Shown here: positions 9,203-17,692 of the stretch, piece after piece | Position numbering within the stretch: position 1 is the stretch's first letter | How the letters are laid out: each line of letters starts with the position of its first letter | From: Paraburkholderia ribeironis | GTDB lineage: Bacteria; Pseudomonadota; Gammaproteobacteria; Burkholderiales; Burkholderiaceae | Assembly (NCBI RefSeq): GCF_900019265.1 | Contig: NZ_CYGX02000028.1 | Coordinates: forward strand, 63,153 to 127,152 | Direction: 5' to 3' | DNA length: 64,000 nucleotides | Notes under the pieces: generated by a model | The model's input: the letters and a program-made list of their open reading frames with translations, nothing else | Told to the model about the DNA's origin: nothing | The model's database searches: none | Translations under genes and position numbers: made by a program

Positions 9203-9942
9203 GCGCGTGCTCCATTGAGGACCTGCGCGATATGGATGAAGCGCGCATCGGCCTTCATGCGTTCCGCGCAGCCTTGCTGGTGCATCAGGCACGACATGTC
9301 GCCCGATACGATGTATTCGGCGCCCGCGTGCAGATGGTCGCGCACCTTGTCCTGCCCCATGCGCACCGACACCGGCTCTTCGGTGACCGAGAACGTACCG
9401 CCGAAACCGCAGCATTCGTCGGGCCTGGCCGGCTTGACGAACTCGATGCCTTTCACGCCTTCGAGCAACGTGCGCGGTTTCGAAAACGGCGTGCCGGCAA
9501 TCTCCGAGACCGACGCCTCCTTCAGATGGTGCAATGCGCTGCAGCTGTTGTGCAAACCGACGCGATGCGGAAATTCAGCCCACGGGAATTCGCGTGCGCC
9601 GATCACATCGTGCAGAAACTCGACCAGTTCGTACGCGTTCGCGCGCACCTTCTTTACTTCGTCGGCCTGTTCGATCGCGCTCAGATGCTCGCGCACGTGA
9701 TGGATGCAACTCGCCGACGGTCCGACGATGTAGTCGTAGCCCGCGAAGTTGCGTGCGAACACGCGCTCGGCGCCGGCTGCCTCGGCATGCGCGCCGCTGT
9801 TGGCCATCGGCTGGCCGCAGCAGGTTTGCTCCTGCGGATAGTCGACCTCGATGCCGAAGCGCTCGAGCAATTCGAGCGTGGCGATGCCCACCTCGGGGTA
9901 GAACGCGTCGATAAAGCACGGGATAAACAGGGCGACTTTCAT
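9199..9942 (-). CDS. lutA: Lactate utilisation (Fe-S)-binding protein A
   Basis: LutA/YkgE family, with two CCG domains that bind iron-sulfur or heterodisulfide-reductase-like cofactors: EQTCCGQPMANSG in the N-terminal half and DECCGFGGTFSVTE in the C-terminal half. 247 residues, normal for the family. First gene of the lutABC operon; its promoter and operator lie at 10076-10118. No lactate permease gene is next to it, so uptake must be encoded elsewhere. Confidence 0.94.
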   Translation of the reverse strand: MKVALFIPCFIDAFYPEVGIATLELLERFGIEVDYPQEQTCCGQPMANSGAHAEAAGAERVFARNFAGYDYIVGPSASCIHHVREHLSAIEQADEVKKVRANAYELVEFLHDVIGAREFPWAEFPHRVGLHNSCSALHHLKEASVSEIAGTPFSKPRTLLEGVKGIEFVKPARPDECCGFGGTFSVTEEPVSVRMGQDKVRDHLHAGAEYIVSGDMSCLMHQQGCAERMKADARFIHIAQVLNGARA

Positions 9943-10075
9943 AAGCTCTTTGAAAAGGAAAGCGGCAGCCGCGATTTGCCTGCTGTACTGCTGAATCGGG
10001 CTGGCGAGTCATGCCGGCGTTGGATTGCCATGCTTGCGGGACAACGCTTTGCGCCGCTCAGTAAGACTGGTCATG

Positions 10076-10118
10076 TTGGTCTGACCAAGACTATAAGGAA
10101 GTCGCCGGATGGTGTCAA
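10076..10118 (-). promoter_or_regulatory. lutABC sigma70 promoter overlapped by a GntR/FadR-type operator
   Basis: On the minus strand there is TTGACA (10113-10118), a 17-bp spacer and TATAGT (10090-10095). The predicted start of transcription falls inside a perfect 13-bp palindrome, TTGGTCAGACCAA (10076-10088), which fits the TGGT-N3-ACCA operator of FadR-subfamily regulators such as LldR and LutR. A bound repressor would cover the start site. A second half-site-like ACTGGTCAT lies just downstream. Confidence 0.8.
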
Positions 10119-10187
10119 TCGGCAGAACATCGGGGATTTACTGGTCGGGGTGCGCGGCGGCACGACAGACTGATGAGGCTGCATCGA

Positions 10188-10224
10188 TCAGCGCATGAGT
10201 CATGCGTATGAGTCAGCGCATGAG
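10188..10224. repeat. Short direct and inverted repeats between gntR and lutA
   Basis: TCAGCGCATGAG occurs at 10188-10199 and again at 10213-10224. Between them CGCATGA-G-TCATGCG (10192-10206) forms a near-perfect palindrome. They lie upstream of the lut promoter and just past the regulator's stop codon. Function unknown: a second regulator site or part of a weak terminator. Confidence 0.4.
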
Positions 10225-10265
10225 GCCATGCGCACGTCCCACCGCCGCTGCGTGCAATCAGGAAA

Positions 10266-11012
10266 TCAGGAAATCACACTCGCCGAAGGATTCGCCGCAT
10301 CGTCCTGATATAGCTCGCGCACATACGTCAGATGACGCTCGGCCGCCTTGCGTGCTTTCTGCGCGTCGCGCGCCATCACGGCGTCGTAGATCGCCTGATG
10401 CTGGCTCATCAACTGCTTTTCCATCGCGTCATCGTAGTCGATCAACCGATGATACTGACGCATACCTTCGCGAATCAGCGTGTGAATGCCGTGCATCACA
10501 TGCGCAAGCGCGACGTTGTGGGTGGAGTCGGCGATGGCGAGATGAAATGCGGCATCCAGTTCGGCAAGGTTCGCACGATCCTGCGACAACGAGGCGGCCT
10601 TCAATGCGTCGAACGCCTCGCTGATTTTCTCAAGGTCGGCTGCAGTGGCGCGCTGTGCGGCATATGCGGTCGAAATCGATTCGAGCCCTTGGCGCAGCTC
10701 CAGAATGTCCGCACTTGTACGCGGATTTTGCAGCAGCAGCTCGGCGAGCGGCTTGGAGATGATCGGCGCGGTGACGTCGACCACGGTGAATCCGCCACGT
10801 CCCGACGTTTCGATGTAGCCATCGGCCTCCAACCTGATCAGCGCTTCGCGCAACGAAGGCCGCGACACGCCTAGCTGCGTCGCCAGATCGCGTTCGGCCG
10901 GCAGCCGGTCGCCCGGCATCAGCGTGCCCTCCGAGATCAGTTGCTTGATCTGGTCGGATACCACGTCGGAGAGCCGTTTGCGCGTGAAGGACTGGATCGG
11001 ACGGAATGGCAT
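10266..11012 (-). CDS. GntR-family (FadR subfamily) regulator, probable lactate regulator
   Basis: Winged-helix regulator: N-terminal GntR domain (LSDVVSDQIKQLISEGTL, then GDRLPAERDLATQLGVSRPS) and a C-terminal all-helical FCD domain with metal-ligand-type residues (D, H in LDAAFHLAIADS; later SQHQAIYDAV and AERHL). 248 residues from the ATG at 11012; the longer frame upstream is not family-like. It sits upstream of lutABC in the same direction, and its predicted operator type matches the palindrome on the lut promoter, so lactate-responsive repression of lutABC is likely. It is LldR/LutR-like by context rather than by decisive residues. Confidence 0.85.
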   Translation of the reverse strand: MPFRPIQSFTRKRLSDVVSDQIKQLISEGTLMPGDRLPAERDLATQLGVSRPSLREALIRLEADGYIETSGRGGFTVVDVTAPIISKPLAELLLQNPRTSADILELRQGLESISTAYAAQRATAADLEKISEAFDALKAASLSQDRANLAELDAAFHLAIADSTHNVALAHVMHGIHTLIREGMRQYHRLIDYDDAMEKQLMSQHQAIYDAVMARDAQKARKAAERHLTYVRELYQDDAANPSASVIS

Positions 11013-11260
11013 AGGCAGCGATTGGTGAAGCCGGTTGAGAAAGCAGATGAGCAGGCAGTGACCAACGATCTGCGCCACGTCGAACGCCTGCCGTGCGGTG
11101 CGTGAATTATACCGGTCGGGGGCGTCGCCAGAATTGCGCACGAGGCATGCGGCGCGACGGCGAATGCCGGGTGTGCCTTGATTCAGGCGGAAGTGAATCA
11201 CCGCGCGAACGCAAGCCGATGCGCGCCGCGCCTGCTGCGCAGACGCGCGCAGATGCCATC

Positions 11261-12448
11261 TCAGCGAATCCCCAACCCGCCCACGAACGCCGCGATCCGC
11301 TCGCATGCCTCGATCAACCGCGCTTCATCGACGACGAAGCCCAGCCGCACGAACCCATTCGCGGTCTCGCCGAAAGCGCTCGCATCGAGCACCGACACGC
11401 CCTGCGCGCGAAACAGCTGCCAGATGAAGTCCACCGTGTCGAGCCCGGTGCCGCTGACGTCGACCATCATGAACATGCCCGCCTCGGGCAGCAGGCACCG
11501 CAAGCCCGGCACGCGATGCAGACGCTCGAACACCACGTCGCGCCGACGCCGGTAGATCTCGCGCATTTCGGCGACGATCGCCGTCTTGTTCCGCACGGCC
11601 GTCAACGCAGCCTGCTGGATGAAGCCGGGCAACCCGTAAAGCATCGCCAGCGCGAGCCGGCCCATGTGCTCGATCAGCGTGGCCGGCCCGATCGCCCAGC
11701 CAACCCGCCAACCCGCCATCGCATGCGACTTCGACAGGCTGCCGAGCGTCACGGTGCGCTCCGCCATGCCGGGCAGCGACGCGATGCTCACATGTTCACG
11801 CTCGAAGGTGAGCTCCGCATAGACCTCGTCGGAAAGCACCCACAGATCATGCTCGCACACGATCCGCGCGATGCGCTCGAGATCGGCGCGCGGCATCACC
11901 ACGCCAGTCGGATTGCACGGCGTCGCGAAGAAAATCGCCCTCGTGCGCGCCGTGACGGCCGCCTCGAGCGCGTCGCAATCGACGTGAAAGGCCCGCGCAG
12001 GATCGACCGGCACCGGCACGAGCGTAGCGCCCGCCGCGCGCACGCAAGCCTCGTAGGTCAGATACATCGGCTCGGGGACGATCACTTCGTCGCCCGTTTC
12101 GAGCAGGCACAGCGACACGGCGAACACGCCGTTCTGCGCGCCGGCGGTGAGGATCACGTTGGCGGCGCTCACCGTGCAGCCGGTCAGACGCGCATGTTCT
12201 TCGGCAATCGCCGCGCGCAACGGCTCGCGGCCGGACACGGCGCTGTAGTGCGTATCGCCATCGCGCAACGCGTCGATCGCGCGCTCGACGATCGGCGCGG
12301 GCGTCGCGAAGTCGGGGTCGCCCACGCTCAGTACGATGACGTCCTCGCCATCGGCGGCCGCCAGTTGCGCGACACGATGAATCTCCCACGCAGACGTGCG
12401 CCTGCCTTGCAATCGCTCGACCAGATTCGAGTACTTCATTGTGCTCAT
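11261..12448 (-). CDS. Pyridoxal-phosphate aminotransferase (class I/II)
   Basis: Fold-type I PLP enzyme of the aspartate aminotransferase superfamily. Landmarks are SVGDPDF near the N-terminus, NPTGVVMP, SDEVYAELTFE with the Asp and Tyr that contact PLP, the Schiff-base lysine in GSLSKSHAMAGWRVGW, and the substrate-carboxylate arginine near NGFVRLGF. 395 residues; the ATG at 12448 or the one three codons later (12439) could start it. It stands alone between gntR and rpoN. Substrate cannot be told; arginine:pyruvate (AruH-like) or aromatic amino acid activity are possible. Confidence 0.85.
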   Translation of the reverse strand: MSTMKYSNLVERLQGRRTSAWEIHRVAQLAAADGEDVIVLSVGDPDFATPAPIVERAIDALRDGDTHYSAVSGREPLRAAIAEEHARLTGCTVSAANVILTAGAQNGVFAVSLCLLETGDEVIVPEPMYLTYEACVRAAGATLVPVPVDPARAFHVDCDALEAAVTARTRAIFFATPCNPTGVVMPRADLERIARIVCEHDLWVLSDEVYAELTFEREHVSIASLPGMAERTVTLGSLSKSHAMAGWRVGWAIGPATLIEHMGRLALAMLYGLPGFIQQAALTAVRNKTAIVAEMREIYRRRRDVVFERLHRVPGLRCLLPEAGMFMMVDVSGTGLDTVDFIWQLFRAQGVSVLDASAFGETANGFVRLGFVVDEARLIEACERIAAFVGGLGIR

Positions 12449-12513
12449 CCGTTTCGGTTCGACCCGCCAATGTAATGGCGCGCGCCCGAAACGTCCAGCT
12501 ACGAAAAAGTACC

Positions 12514-12551
12514 AAAAAGGGCCACGCGAGCGGACGAACTCGCGTGGCCCT
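12514..12551 (-). terminator. Rho-independent terminator of rpoN
   Basis: Perfect 13-bp stem (AGGGCCACGCGAG at 12518-12530 with its complement at 12539-12551), an 8-nt loop and a T-run on the minus strand, located 76 bp after the rpoN stop codon. Confidence 0.88.
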
Positions 12552-12626
12552 GCTGCGTCACTTGTGCTTCAACTCTGCATCACTTCCGCGTCACCGCTGC
12601 CTCACCTCTGCGGGCACACGGCGCAC

Positions 12627-14108
12627 TCAAAGCTGGCGGCGCAAATCCGCCGGCGGCACCTTCATCAGATGCCGGTACTTCGCTACCGTGCGCCGCGCCA
12701 CCAGCACGCCCTGATCGGCGAGCATCTTCGCGAGCGTCACGTCCGAGAGCGGATCGCGCGTATTTTCCGCCGCGATCATCTCCTTGAGCAACGCACGCAC
12801 CGCGGCGGCCGAACACGTCCCGCCGCTTTCCGTGCCAAGCTCGCGCGGGAAGAAATGCTTGAATTCGAAAATGCCGCGCGGCGTCGCCATATATTTGTTG
12901 CCGGTGGCGCGCGAGATCGTGGATTCATGCAGACCGAGTTCGTCGGCCACGTCGCGCAGCACCATCGGTTTGAGCGCGATTTCGCCGTACTGGAAGAATG
13001 CTCTCTGATGCGCGACGATGCATTCGGCGACGCGCTGAATCGTGTCGAAGCGCTGTTGCGCGTTACGGATCAACCAGCGCGCTTCCTGCAACTGCTGCGC
13101 GAGCGGCGAGCGGCCGGCGCCCGCTGACTGCGCGAACAATTCCGCGTACATGCGATGGATCCGCGCGCGCGGCTGCACCGCCGGATTGATCGCCACCACC
13201 CATCTGGTGCGCACCTGACGCACGATCACGTCCGGCACCACGTAGTTTTCCTCGGTACGGCCATAGAAGTTGCCCGGCTTCGGATCGAGCTTGCGCACCA
13301 GAGCGCAGGCCACCCGCAGTTCTTCCGCGCTGCAGCCGATCTGCTTCTGCAACTCGGCCTGTTCGCGGCGCGCGAGTCGTTCCAGATGATGTTCGACGAT
13401 CTGCCGCGCCACCTCGCGCCCCAGTGTATCGGCGGGCAGCGCGTTCACTTGCAGGGCCAGACATTCCGACAGCGAACGTGCCCCCAGACCCGGGCGATCG
13501 AGTGATTGCACGAGACGCAGCGCGACCAGCAATTCTTCTTCGGTCAACTCGGGTTCGAGATCGACGCTATCGGCGAGTTCGGAGAGTTCCTGACGCAGAT
13601 AGCCGTCCTCGTCGAGCGCCTCGATGATGAAGCGGGCCACCGCGCGATCGCGATCGTCGAGCCGGTACAAACGCAGCGAATCGTGCAGTTGCTCGCGCAG
13701 CGTGGGTTGCGATCGGGCCCATTCGGCGGGATCGCTGCCATCCGAGTCGCCATTCTGGCGCGCCGAACCGCGGCCGCTGTAATCGGCGGGGAAGTCGCCG
13801 GGCATGTCGTCCTGGCCGTTGCTTTCCGCCGTGTCGTTGACGGCGGCATCGGCGAGCGCCACATCGGGTTCGGCGGCAGCGACCGTGTCGGTGGCGGTCG
13901 TCGCGCCGGTCCCGTCACCCGGGGCAACGCCGGCGAGCGCGACGTCTTCCGGTTCCGATGAGTCGTACTCGAGGAACGGGTTGGTGTCGAGCGCAGTGCG
14001 CAACTCCTGCTGGAATTCCAGAGACGACAACTGCAACAGACGCACCGATTGCTGCAGACGCGGCGTGAGTGCGAGGGACTGCCTTGTTCGTAGTTCAATT
14101 GAAGGCAT
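12627..14108 (-). CDS. rpoN: RNA polymerase sigma-54 factor
   Basis: Sigma-54 directs RNA polymerase to -24/-12 promoters and needs an AAA+ activator. N-terminal region I starts LRTRQSLALTPRLQQSVRLLQ (glutamine/leucine-rich activator-contact region). An acidic Asp/Ala/Glu-rich region II follows (about residues 60-130), then the core-binding domain. Near the C-terminus lie the helix-turn-helix (DVADELGLHESTISRATGNK) and the RpoN box (ARRTVAKYRHLMKVPP). 493 residues from the ATG at 14108. The usual neighbours lptB and hpf are absent, so this is probably the second rpoN copy that many Burkholderia s.l. carry. Confidence 0.93.
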   Translation of the reverse strand: MPSIELRTRQSLALTPRLQQSVRLLQLSSLEFQQELRTALDTNPFLEYDSSEPEDVALAGVAPGDGTGATTATDTVAAAEPDVALADAAVNDTAESNGQDDMPGDFPADYSGRGSARQNGDSDGSDPAEWARSQPTLREQLHDSLRLYRLDDRDRAVARFIIEALDEDGYLRQELSELADSVDLEPELTEEELLVALRLVQSLDRPGLGARSLSECLALQVNALPADTLGREVARQIVEHHLERLARREQAELQKQIGCSAEELRVACALVRKLDPKPGNFYGRTEENYVVPDVIVRQVRTRWVVAINPAVQPRARIHRMYAELFAQSAGAGRSPLAQQLQEARWLIRNAQQRFDTIQRVAECIVAHQRAFFQYGEIALKPMVLRDVADELGLHESTISRATGNKYMATPRGIFEFKHFFPRELGTESGGTCSAAAVRALLKEMIAAENTRDPLSDVTLAKMLADQGVLVARRTVAKYRHLMKVPPADLRRQL

Positions 14109-14390
14109 TGTCGTGAGTCCTGTTATTAGCGGGAAGATGGCGTGTGCCAGCCACACCGGAGCAACTGTCGTACCTGCTTTTCCAACATCCTGTTTTTTCT
14201 ACGCTTTAACTTTTCGGGTCCGCAGATTGCGCACGCGTCGGCAGCTTTTTTTACAAGTGCCCGGCAAATTCCGGTTGTCCGCCTGACGCGCCGCCAATCC
14301 ACACGGCGCGCCGGCAGGTCACGCGAATCATGAGTCTGAATGCAGGTATCGCAACGGCTTTCCCGCGCCGCTCCCGTCAGGAGGCGATGG

Positions 14391-14407
14391 CGGGCACGGC
14401 ACTTGCG
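14391..14407 (+). promoter_or_regulatory. Candidate sigma-54 promoter of the BON-domain gene
   Basis: GGGCACG-GCAC-TTGCG gives GG at 14393-14394 and GC at 14405-14406 with exactly ten bases between, as sigma-54 requires, and matches most of TGGCACG-N4-TTGCW. It faces the BON gene 200 bp downstream. Chance occurrence in GC-rich DNA is possible. Confidence 0.3.
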
Positions 14408-14606
14408 GACTGGCAGCGTGTGGACGAACGTCGGTCCTGGTATGGAGAAGCGCCCAGCGCATGCACAGGCCCTCGTCCGCTATCGGTATCGGGGTCCGGA
14501 CGGAACCGTAGCGGCAACGACTCCACATGAGTCACCAGCGGTTTCGGCCGCAGTCGACCGCAGGCAACAAGACCTCGATTCTCATCAACACCCGAAGGGA
14601 GCAGCA

Positions 14607-14945
14607 ATGAAGACGATCCAGCTACTGAAGACCGCAGGCAGCATCGCTTGTGTCGCATTCGCACTGAACGCCACGGCGCAGACCAGCACGTCGCCGCCAC
14701 CGGCGACATCCGAATCGATTGGACAGCATATCGATGACAGCACCATCACCACCAAGGCCAAGGCGGATCTGCTGGCCGCGAAGAACGTCAAGTCGACTCA
14801 TATCCACGTGAAGACCCAGCACGGCGTGGTGTGGCTCACGGGCACGGTGCCCTCGGCCGACGACAAGGCCGCAGCCGAACAGGTCGTGCAAGGTGTGGAT
14901 GGCGTGTCGAGCGTGAAAAACCACCTGAAGATTGCGGCCGAATAA
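14607..14945 (+). CDS. Exported BON-domain protein
   Basis: 112 residues. A signal peptide (MKTIQLLKTAGSIACVAFALNATAQT) leads to one BON domain: DDSTITTKAKADLLAAKNVK, VVWLTGTVPSADDKAAAEQVV and GVSSVKNHLKI, the alternating strands and helices of OsmY-like periplasmic proteins. BON domains are thought to bind membrane lipids and support envelope stress resistance. Start ATG at 14607 has a purine-rich AAGGGAGCA in front and begins the signal peptide; the longer upstream frame is not protein-like. A strong terminator follows at 15029. Confidence 0.87.
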   Translation: MKTIQLLKTAGSIACVAFALNATAQTSTSPPPATSESIGQHIDDSTITTKAKADLLAAKNVKSTHIHVKTQHGVVWLTGTVPSADDKAAAEQVVQGVDGVSSVKNHLKIAAE

Positions 14946-15028
14946 CATCGCGCGACTGATCACGAACATGCCGGGTATGGCCCGGCTCTTTGTCGCGGTT
15001 CAGTTTCGGTGCTTCTGGAAAGAACAAG

Positions 15029-15069
15029 AAAAGAACAAGCCGTCCGCAGTGCGGACGGCTTGTTCTTTT
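15029..15069 (+). terminator. Bidirectional rho-independent terminator
   Basis: An almost perfect ~19-bp inverted repeat (AAAGAACAAGCCGTCCGCA and its complement) flanked by A and T runs lies between the end of the BON gene and the end of the convergent DUF2383 gene, so it can end both transcripts. Confidence 0.9.
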
Positions 15070-15159
15070 ATGCGGCTTTTTCGCTTCGTACTGTTGAATG
15101 TTTCAGCTTCGTGCCGCAGCCAACCAGCGCCGCCTCCGGCGCCAGTCACTGAGCCACGT

Positions 15160-15612
15160 TCAGCGCTTCGTTGCCGCGTACTGATCGCGCAGATCACGCA
15201 CCCGATCATGGTTTCGCAGCACGCCCTGATACTGCCGCTCGACGATCGTACGCACGTCCGCCGGCAAGTCTTTTTCGAGTGCGTCGTGGTAGTGCTTCAT
15301 CGCGACGTCCTCGCCCTTCTCGCATTCAGCGAGAATCGTGCGGTCGCTGCGGTTGGCCACCGCCGACTTCATATCGACCCAGCCGCGATGCAGCGCACCA
15401 CTCATGCTGCCGCGAGTTTCTGGCTTGCCGCCAAGGCTCTGAATCAGATCCTGCAACTCGCGTGCGCCGCGCGTGCAGTCTTCGGCGCTCGACGCAAACA
15501 GCGTTTTCAGCTGCGCGTCGTGCGCATCTTCGGCTGCCTTGAGAAAGCCCTTCTCGCCATCCTTCGACGTTTCGACCAGATCGTTCAGCACAGAAACAAC
15601 GTTCGTAGCCAT
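15160..15612 (-). CDS. DUF2383 / PA2169-type four-helix-bundle protein
   Basis: 150 residues, all helical, of the DUF2383 family (PA2169-like, ferritin-like four-helix bundle). Typical parts are VLNDLVETSKDGEKGF at the N-terminus, a cysteine in SSAEDCTRGARELQDLIQSLGG, and the C-terminal helix with CEKGEDVAMKHYHDAL. Conserved Glu and His residues suggest metal binding but function is unknown. Genes of this family usually sit in stress-response groups, as here. Confidence 0.82.
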   Translation of the reverse strand: MATNVVSVLNDLVETSKDGEKGFLKAAEDAHDAQLKTLFASSAEDCTRGARELQDLIQSLGGKPETRGSMSGALHRGWVDMKSAVANRSDRTILAECEKGEDVAMKHYHDALEKDLPADVRTIVERQYQGVLRNHDRVRDLRDQYAATKR

Positions 15613-15804
15613 TCGATGCCTCCTGGGTTTCGTTGGTCGTGGAATCCGCTGCCGGCCGTCGGCTCTGGCTCACGACGACGCGCCGGTCGTCGGGACAGCG
15701 GGGTTCGTTGATCTCTTCGCATAAGCCGTGCCCGGCGCTTCGCACGCGCGACGTCGACCAGCGCGTGTGGTAACAGGGGGCCAAACTTGCCAAAGCACGT
15801 AAAT

Positions 15805-15846
15805 GTTGCCAATCGCGTGTTGCCAATCGCGTGTTGCCAATCGCGC
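15805..15846. repeat. Three tandem 14-bp repeats
   Basis: GTTGCCAATCGCGT occurs three times head to tail (last copy one mismatch), in the 409-bp gap (15613-16021) upstream of the DUF2383 gene and downstream of the glycine-zipper gene. No gene is seen in that gap. Confidence 0.8.
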
Positions 15847-16021
15847 GGCGCTCGTCAGCCAGGGCGCCAGGAGCAACCTCGGCAACCTCGACACAGCGCG
15901 CCAGGTCTGGCCGTGAACGCCGAAACCGGAACGCAAGCCGGCCCGGCAAATGTCGGATCGTCCGCCATCCGGCATTCAGCAATCCCCGCATCGAACATAG
16001 AGGCGCGGGCAGCCGCTCAAA

Positions 16022-16603
16022 TCAGGTGCGCTCCTCATTGAATTCGCTAAGCGGCACCGGCTTCCTGCGCGGATCGAAATCGGCCCAGCGCCCCTGTTGC
16101 CAACAGCCGCTCGCCCGTTCGATCGTCGCGCCCCCCGCTTCACGCAATACACGTGCGGCGTCGAACTGGTTATCCGGCTCGACGTGCACGGCGACCAGCA
16201 CGCCGGAATCGCGCGCCTCTTCATCAAGAATCCGATGATGGTCGACCGGGGCGGCGGCGCGTGTGCGTGCCATCGCACCGATCAGCGCTCCGACAAACGC
16301 GCCGACGCCGGCCGCGATCGGCAACACCACAAGCGCCACGGAAAAAGCCGCGAAAAGCGCCACGCCCACCACCGCGCCGGCTACCGCACCAAGGGTGACA
16401 GCCATGCCTGCGCCCTTGGGCGAGTCTTTTGCGCCCGCGTCGGTGCCCACTTCGCCGCCGATCGGATAACGCGCGTGCTGGTCACGTGGATTGACGCAAA
16501 TCAGCGTGACGTCCTCTTCGACGAAACCTGCATTGAAAAGCTTTTGCGCCGCATCTTCGGCAACGGGAAAAGTCGTAAAGCGTGCTGCGACGATGAGTGA
16601 CAT
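16022..16603 (-). CDS. Glycine-zipper membrane protein, general-stress type
   Basis: 193 residues, function unknown. The N-terminal ~60 residues form a small alpha/beta domain (MSLIVAARFTTFPVAEDAA, GFVEEDVTLICVNP), and the centre is a Gly/Ala-rich membrane hairpin (residues ~70-115) with GxxxG spacing. The C-terminal part (SGVLVAVHVEPDNQFDAARV, GCWQQGRWADFDP) repeats the flavour of the N-terminal domain. ATG at 16603 is preceded by GGAGGT. A close paralogue lies at 47129-47686. It is the last of a cluster with the DUF1488 and DUF4142 genes. Confidence 0.75.
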   Translation of the reverse strand: MSLIVAARFTTFPVAEDAAQKLFNAGFVEEDVTLICVNPRDQHARYPIGGEVGTDAGAKDSPKGAGMAVTLGAVAGAVVGVALFAAFSVALVVLPIAAGVGAFVGALIGAMARTRAAAPVDHHRILDEEARDSGVLVAVHVEPDNQFDAARVLREAGGATIERASGCWQQGRWADFDPRRKPVPLSEFNEERT

Positions 16604-16696
16604 GAGACCTCCTTGCACGGTTGAAATGGCATTGCGGACCGTGCCACCGCCATTCGCCGTCGCAAGAGCGCGCGTGTGCGACGGCCCACGCCGGCA

Positions 16697-17041
16697 CTAC
16701 GTCGTGGCGTCGCGATCGGGCTCCATGCCTTCCACTCTGAACAGTCCGCTATGCAACACCACGCCTTCTCCGTTGTTCTGGTCGAGCGCTTCTGCGCAGA
16801 CCGAACGGATGCGCTGACGGCCCTTGCAGAAGGCCGCCATCAACTCGGCTTCCAGCGCGGAAGCGGCGCCGAAGTGATCTTCCAGCGCCTCGGCGGTGAT
16901 GGCGCACACCACCTCTTCGCCATCCACGCGCGCCTTGAACCAAACCGTCAGATTGGCACCGTCGAAGCTTGGCTCGTCGTCCGGAAAAATGATTTGCATC
17001 AGGGAGTCCTCATAGGCCGGCCGCGGCAGCATCGCGCTCAT
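16697..17041 (-). CDS. DUF1488-family small protein
   Basis: 114 residues. DUF1488 signature: a strand-rich N-terminus (QIIFPDDEPSFDGANLTVWF), CAITAEALEDHFGA and RIRSVCAEALDQ. The start at 17041 overlaps the stop of the DUF4142 gene as ATGA, indicating coupling; an internal ATG at 16999 would give the classical short form. Family function is unknown. A truncated second copy occurs at 47784. Confidence 0.75.
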   Translation of the reverse strand: MSAMLPRPAYEDSLMQIIFPDDEPSFDGANLTVWFKARVDGEEVVCAITAEALEDHFGAASALEAELMAAFCKGRQRIRSVCAEALDQNNGEGVVLHSGLFRVEGMEPDRDATT

Positions 17042-17601
17042 GACGGATCCTTCATGCCGCCGGCCAGTTGCTGCGCCATCTCGAGGTGATGCTTGATGGT
17101 GGGCAGCGCGTGCGCCGCCGCGGCCTTCAACTGCGAGTCGGTGCCGCTCTGGCTTTCCTGCTGGAACAGGTCGACCGCGCGCTGATGCGCTTCCACCCCA
17201 ACCTGCTCGACATAGGCCTGATCGAACTCCTTGCCCTTGAGCGTCTGCAGCTTGCCGACCAGCGCGGAATCCTGGGACGGCGTGGGAGTGAAGCCCTTCT
17301 TCGACACGAGCGATGCCATGCCATGCGAGAGCTTCGTATGATCCGCGATCATCTGTTGCGCGAACGCCCTTACGTGCGGATCGTGTGAATTCTTCAGCGC
17401 GACCTTGCTCGCCGCGATTTCGGTCGCATCGGACTTCGACGCTTCCAGCACGAACTGCTGGTCCGCCGGCGAAAGCCGAACAGCGCCGGTGGGCGCGGCG
17501 CTCGCCGGCGCATCGCTGGCCTGCGCGTGGACCGCGCCAATCGATGCCGCGCCCAAACCCAGTGCGAGCGTCATCGCTTGTATGGAATACCGGAATTTCA
17601 T
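17038..17601 (-). CDS. Exported DUF4142 (ferritin-like) protein
   Basis: 187 residues with a signal peptide (MKFRYSIQAMTLALGLGAAS...VHAQ). The mature part is the four-helix DUF4142 domain: LSPADQQFVLEASKSDATEI, VRAFAQQMIADHTKLSHGM and KEFDQAYVEQVGVEAHQ. Ferritin-like periplasmic proteins of this family often occur with stress genes; no biochemical role is established. ATG at 17601 begins the signal peptide; upstream codons do not fit. First gene of a coupled pair with DUF1488. Confidence 0.85.
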   Translation of the reverse strand: MKFRYSIQAMTLALGLGAASIGAVHAQASDAPASAAPTGAVRLSPADQQFVLEASKSDATEIAASKVALKNSHDPHVRAFAQQMIADHTKLSHGMASLVSKKGFTPTPSQDSALVGKLQTLKGKEFDQAYVEQVGVEAHQRAVDLFQQESQSGTDSQLKAAAAHALPTIKHHLEMAQQLAGGMKDPS

Positions 17602-17692
17602 GCACTTTCTCCCTGATCGATCAATCACCGATGCGCAGCAAGCGCCGACGCGCCGCACGTTGCACCCGGCACGCGTCGGGCATCCAATGCGC

